Position numbers and translations under genes: made by a program. The notes under the pieces were generated by a model that was not told the origin of the DNA, ran no database searches, and worked only from the letters and a program-made list of their open reading frames with translations. From positions 1-64,000 of the forward strand of contig CAXBLU010000002.1 in NCBI GenBank assembly GCA_963976815.1: DNA of 64,000 nt, read 5' to 3'. Source of the stretch: JAHRVQ01 sp963976815. Lineage in GTDB: Bacteria; Pseudomonadota; Gammaproteobacteria; Pseudomonadales; Azotimanducaceae. Numbering within the stretch: the first letter of the stretch is position 1; every line of letters begins with the position of its first letter. Shown piece by piece: positions 60,627 to 64,000 of the stretch.

Positions 60627-62999
60627 ATGAAACGCCCCTTTCCTGCCTACAAGGGTGATGACCCTTTTGTGTTCATCAGCTATTCCCATCGGGATTCAGC
60701 TGCGGTGTTCAAGGAAATTGCCTGGCTTAAATCCCAGGGATTTAATATCTGGTACGACGAGGGTATCGAAGCTGGCAGAGAGTGGCGTGATGAAATCGCC
60801 ACGGCGATTTCCAGGGCCAGCGTGTTGGTGTACTTTGTCACACCAGAATCCGTTGCCTCAGAAAATTGTCGGAATGAGGTCAACTTTGCCTCGGACGAGT
60901 TGACGCCGATCCTCACCGTTTATCTTAAGCCCACTGAATTACCCGGCGGTTTACGTTTAACCATATCAACCCGGCAAGCAATCAATCGATACGATCTCTC
61001 AATGGATGAGTATTCGCACAAACTGAATGTGAGTCTTGCGGAATATGTTGGAATGGCGCCGCTGCCGATTCAGACTGGATCACCGGTGTCTAGTCGTTTC
61101 CGCTATTGGCTCATCCTGGCGGCCATCATTTTGATTGGTGGTGGTGCCCTGATCTACATTGTTCCTGGCATTGTTCCTGACATAGTTCCAGATATGGTCG
61201 ATGGTGTTGTTAATGGTTTCGACGATGACCGGAGCCAATCACCTGTATTACCTGAATCCAGACTTCGTTCGATCGCAGTGTTGCCGTTTCAAAATCTGAA
61301 TCAAGACCCGGTCTTTGATCAGATTTCAGATGGCATTGCCCTTGACCTGGTAAACGGCTTGTCCAAAATTCATGCAATACGTGTGGCGGCAGCGACGTCG
61401 TCGTTTGCTTTCAAGAATCAATATTCCGATGTGAGTGCCATTGGCAAAAAGCTAAAGGTTGATACTGTGCTTGAAGGCAGTGTGCGCATCATTGACGACA
61501 TCGCGCGAATCAATGTCCAGTTACTCCTGGTTGAAGATGGATACCAGCTCTGGTCTGAAAGTTACGATCGACCCTTTACCGATGTGCTGGCGTTGCAGGA
61601 TGATGTTGCCGCGTTGATCTTAAATTCAGTGCGGCTGCATCTGATTGATAAGTCCGCGGTTAATGAGGGATCGGTGGCGCTTGGCAGTTATAACCTCTAT
61701 TTGATTGCCCGCGATAATATGCGAGAGCGCACCGAACAAAGTTTGTTGCTGGCAAAGTCTCAGTTCACCGAAGCGCTTGCACTAGACCCTGAATATGGCC
61801 CGGCCTGGGCGGATCTGGCTCGTACGGTTTTATTATTGTCTGATCTGCAATATGGCGACGTGCCATTTATCGAGGCAAAAGAAGAAGCGAAGCAAATGCT
61901 TGCACGCGCGTTTGAACTTGAACCAGAGTTGTCTTCGGCCTATGCAACTGAGGGTTTTTTATATTTGAACGAGGCCAACCAGATGGAAGCTTTGTCCAGT
62001 TTTCATCGAGCAATTGCCACGGACCCAAACAATGCCTACGCCCATTTTATGATCTCGGAAATCTTGGCCTCAAGCGGCAATTTTGCTGGAGCACTTAAAG
62101 AATTAGAAGTCGCCTATGCACTGGATAGTCGCCATCCAGTTATTCAATACCGCCTTGTTATTTACTATTTGGGCCAGGGGAATTTTTCTGGCGTCCGGCA
62201 AAGTGTCAGGCCAGATCAAGCGCTACTCGCTGACGCGCTCATCGATTTTCGTTTAGGCCGAGAAGCGGATGGGATCGTAAAGGCGACGGAATATCTAAAT
62301 TTGGAAGAGTCCGGTTTTGCGGGTATTCATTTAAGAATGGAGCTGGCTCGCCGTTACTACTATAAGCTGAAAAATATAGATATGGCGCAAAAAACTATAA
62401 GTGAAACCAATGCGTTTGCGGGTCGAGTGTATTTCCAAGCGCTAGAATATCCCGAGGTTGCCTATCAACTACTTAAGAAAATTCCTGACGGCTACCATAA
62501 TCGCTTTTCAAAGTTTCTCCTTGCGCGGAGCGAAATCCGCACCGGACGTTTTGATGACTGCCTTGATGCAGTGGGTTATCAATCGGTAGAAACCATGCCT
62601 ATTCGGGGTGAAATCTATCTGGGTTTACCTGGCAATGAGCTCAGCCTTGCCTTTTTTGCAGCCTACTGTCTCTCGGAACTCGGACGTGTCGAGGAGGCCG
62701 CAAGACTGCAGGAGGAACTCATGCGCTATCATCGACTGGCTATTCAACAGGGTGAACCGCCAGGTTACTTTCGACTGTTAGCACGTCTTGAATTGCTCGG
62801 CGGTAACCATGATGAAGCTGTTAGATTGTTGCAGGAAGCCTATGCCAATCAAGCCCTGGATTGGACGGACCTGGGCAACCCCTGGTATGACGTTCTGCGC
62901 TCTCGGCCAGATTTTGTCGCTTTGGTTGAAGCTGTCTATGGGCATATGAACCAACAGCGACAACAATTGGGCTGGCCGCCCGTTCAACCGATAGAATAA
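60627..62999 (+). CDS. TIR domain, membrane anchor and TPR protein
   Basis: The protein has 790 residues. TIR domain at about 13-145: FVFISYSHRDSAAVFKEI, GFNIWYDEGIEAGREWRDEI (candidate catalytic Glu56) and YFVTPESVASENCRNEV. Membrane helix about 155-176 (FRYWLILAAIILIGGGALIY) is followed by a tandem IVPD repeat. Residues 205-330 are a TolB-like domain common to TPR adenylate cyclases (RSIAVLPFQNLNQDPVFDQI, IDDIARINVQLLLVEDGYQL). TPR repeats fill the rest. The layout (cytosolic TIR, periplasmic TPR) suggests a sensor. NADase activity is inferred from the fold, not demonstrated. Confidence 0.85.
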   Translation: MKRPFPAYKGDDPFVFISYSHRDSAAVFKEIAWLKSQGFNIWYDEGIEAGREWRDEIATAISRASVLVYFVTPESVASENCRNEVNFASDELTPILTVYLKPTELPGGLRLTISTRQAINRYDLSMDEYSHKLNVSLAEYVGMAPLPIQTGSPVSSRFRYWLILAAIILIGGGALIYIVPGIVPDIVPDMVDGVVNGFDDDRSQSPVLPESRLRSIAVLPFQNLNQDPVFDQISDGIALDLVNGLSKIHAIRVAAATSSFAFKNQYSDVSAIGKKLKVDTVLEGSVRIIDDIARINVQLLLVEDGYQLWSESYDRPFTDVLALQDDVAALILNSVRLHLIDKSAVNEGSVALGSYNLYLIARDNMRERTEQSLLLAKSQFTEALALDPEYGPAWADLARTVLLLSDLQYGDVPFIEAKEEAKQMLARAFELEPELSSAYATEGFLYLNEANQMEALSSFHRAIATDPNNAYAHFMISEILASSGNFAGALKELEVAYALDSRHPVIQYRLVIYYLGQGNFSGVRQSVRPDQALLADALIDFRLGREADGIVKATEYLNLEESGFAGIHLRMELARRYYYKLKNIDMAQKTISETNAFAGRVYFQALEYPEVAYQLLKKIPDGYHNRFSKFLLARSEIRTGRFDDCLDAVGYQSVETMPIRGEIYLGLPGNELSLAFFAAYCLSELGRVEEAARLQEELMRYHRLAIQQGEPPGYFRLLARLELLGGNHDEAVRLLQEAYANQALDWTDLGNPWYDVLRSRPDFVALVEAVYGHMNQQRQQLGWPPVQPIE
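61158..61193. repeat. 12-bp tandem repeat in TIR-TPR gene
   Basis: Three diverged copies starting ATTGTTCCTGGC, in frame, encoding IVPG-IVPD-IVPD right after the membrane helix. Confidence 0.8.
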
Positions 63000-63634
63000 T
63001 CTCGCAGGTTTGCGGGTTCCATTTGATCAGGCTGGTTGTGGCTGCAAGGTAGTGGTGAGCCCGTGAGGGTGGTCAAAGGCAAAACACCTGCCCAGACCGG
63101 AAATTCCAGGTCGCTCTCCAGATCTTTCGGTCCGCCGGTTCTGATTTTTGCTGACGCCTCATTTAAGGGGAGTGACAATACTCCGGTTGCGGCAAATTCC
63201 TTTTCTGTCATCGGGCGAAGTGTGTCCCATCGGCCTGGCATCATTTTGTCAATCAAGACTTTTAAGGCTTCGGTTTTTTCTACCCTGTCCGTCACCGGTT
63301 CCGGCTGACCAAAAACCATCACCGATCGATAATTGGCTGAGTGGTGGAACGCAGATCGTGCAAATACCAGACCATCCAAATGAGTGACGGTGATACAAAC
63401 AGGTTTCTGTTCTGGTGTAACCAGAGTTCGACTAATTCTCGATCCATGCCAGTAGATCTTATCTCCCAGTCTCCAGTGAATTGTTGGGGTCACGATAGGC
63501 TGCTGTTCAACGGTATAACCAACATGGCACAGGGGTGTCGCATCTAAGATGGCGTAAATTTTTTCAATATCGTAGTTTCCTCGGTCCGGGGCTCTTTTCA
63601 CCGTGGTCAGGTCAGTTCTTTGCAACGTGCTCAT
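62984..63634 (-). CDS. Flavin-binding split-barrel (PNPOx-like) protein
   Basis: 216 residues from ATG 63634, where MSTLQRTDLTTVKRAPDRGN begins the usual length; the frame to 63715 adds nothing conserved. IYAILDATPLCHVGYTVEQQ, VTPTIHWRLGDKIYWHGSRI and FHHSANYRSVMVFGQPEPVT match the FMN-binding split barrel of the pyridoxamine 5'-phosphate oxidase-like family. It is divergent from a MocR-type regulator (109-base gap), a frequent arrangement. The 3' end overlaps the TIR-TPR gene by 16 bases in convergent orientation. Confidence 0.88.
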   Translation of the reverse strand: MSTLQRTDLTTVKRAPDRGNYDIEKIYAILDATPLCHVGYTVEQQPIVTPTIHWRLGDKIYWHGSRISRTLVTPEQKPVCITVTHLDGLVFARSAFHHSANYRSVMVFGQPEPVTDRVEKTEALKVLIDKMMPGRWDTLRPMTEKEFAATGVLSLPLNEASAKIRTGGPKDLESDLEFPVWAGVLPLTTLTGSPLPCSHNQPDQMEPANLRDYSIG

Positions 63635-63742
63635 GAATCTTCCGCTTATGTTGAATTTGGCGTAATCTTGCCGGATTGCATTGGTTCTAATAAAGATCCA
63701 AAAAAGCATAAACAAGAAGTACCAATTATCAATGGATAAACT

Positions 63743-64000
63743 ATGTCTCTGAGCCTTGATGGGATCGGCACATTACAGCAGCAGATATTTAGGGGCTTGC
63801 GTTCGAATATCGCAACAGGACAGCTTGTCGCTGGCTCGAGGCTGCCTCCTTCCCGGGTACTTGCCTTAGAATTGTTTGTGTCTCGAAACACAGTAGTTGC
63901 TGCCTTTGAGCAGCTTTGCGCTGAGGGTTATGCGGAAACACGCCCGGGTTCCGGCACCTACGTCGCAGATGTACCGACAGAAATGGTGCAAACGAAAGAT
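63743..64000 (+). CDS. MocR-type (GntR N-terminal) regulator, partial
   Basis: Only the first 86 residues are inside the window. LQQQIFRGLRSNIATGQLVA, RLPPSRVLALELFVSRNTVV and QLCAEGYAETRPGSGTYVAD form a GntR winged helix. In MocR/PdxR regulators this is followed by an aminotransferase-like PLP-binding domain, which would lie beyond the window edge. Its divergence from a PNPOx-like gene supports MocR over a plain GntR. It may control the split-barrel gene from the shared gap. Confidence 0.82.
   Translation, partial: MSLSLDGIGTLQQQIFRGLRSNIATGQLVAGSRLPPSRVLALELFVSRNTVVAAFEQLCAEGYAETRPGSGTYVADVPTEMVQTKD

Noticed and set aside
1..64000. CRISPR arrays, rRNA, tRNA genes, insertion sequences or prophage
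   Set aside because: No regularly spaced repeats with spacers, no cloverleaf-like genes, and no transposase or phage structural genes were seen.

Overview
The window looks like chromosomal DNA of a free-living, probably marine or aquatic gammaproteobacterium. The gene families point that way: an MSHA-type pilus locus, a TAXI-type TRAP transporter, an ECF42-type sigma factor with a YCII partner, an RsuA-type pseudouridine synthase, PhyH and acyl-CoA dehydrogenase genes, and a hybrid sensor kinase. Genus cannot be settled from the sequence alone.

Left end (1-3300): an integron-like cassette array in decay. It holds one well-formed attC-like site (703-783), fragments of others, a ParD-type antitoxin whose ParE-type toxin carries a single in-frame stop, a lipoprotein cassette, a probably frameshifted small membrane-protein cassette and a protein with a ParB-like EGHNR motif. 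From 3300 to 11300 come a beta-lactamase-fold hydrolase with two small membrane proteins, an ANT(2'')-like nucleotidyltransferase, a NUDIX remnant, RsuA, a fused PabB-PabC, an alpha/beta hydrolase, and the ECF42/YCII pair.

Middle (11400-32500): a SPOR-like envelope protein; an 800-base intergenic region with an array of DnaA-box-like TTATCC motifs (three at exact 11-bp spacing) and a candidate structured RNA ending in a strong terminator; a LemA-M48 protease pair; an exported amidohydrolase; PhyH; MsrB; an FHA protein; then a minus-strand pilus operon (32084 down to 19539) in the order AAA ATPase, secretin, TPR protein, c-di-GMP-binding ATPase, platform protein, PilM/N-like fusion, PilO-like, PilP-like and three pilin-like proteins.

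Right part (32500-64000): MFS and GST genes, a diguanylate cyclase, a TAXI-TRAP transporter beside glucuronate catabolism genes (uxuA, uxaC, uxuB), and a probable selenoprotein of the AhpD family whose Sec codon is UGA at 45237 (a simple ORF call splits it in two). Directly downstream are four tightly overlapping genes: a histidine phosphatase, a PPP-type metallophosphatase, a PhoU-kinase fusion and an ATP-grasp enzyme. This is the best candidate for a poorly described system. Next come an HSL-type esterase, acyl-CoA dehydrogenase, a TonB-domain TPR protein, an M20 peptidase, a seven-module hybrid kinase, a thioesterase-like protein, a NADAR protein next to a TIR-TPR membrane protein, and a flavin split-barrel protein divergent from a MocR-type regulator cut by the window end.

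A window-wide oddity is the number of short tandem duplications with 11-14 bp periods, both in coding regions (always 12 bp, in frame) and between genes.
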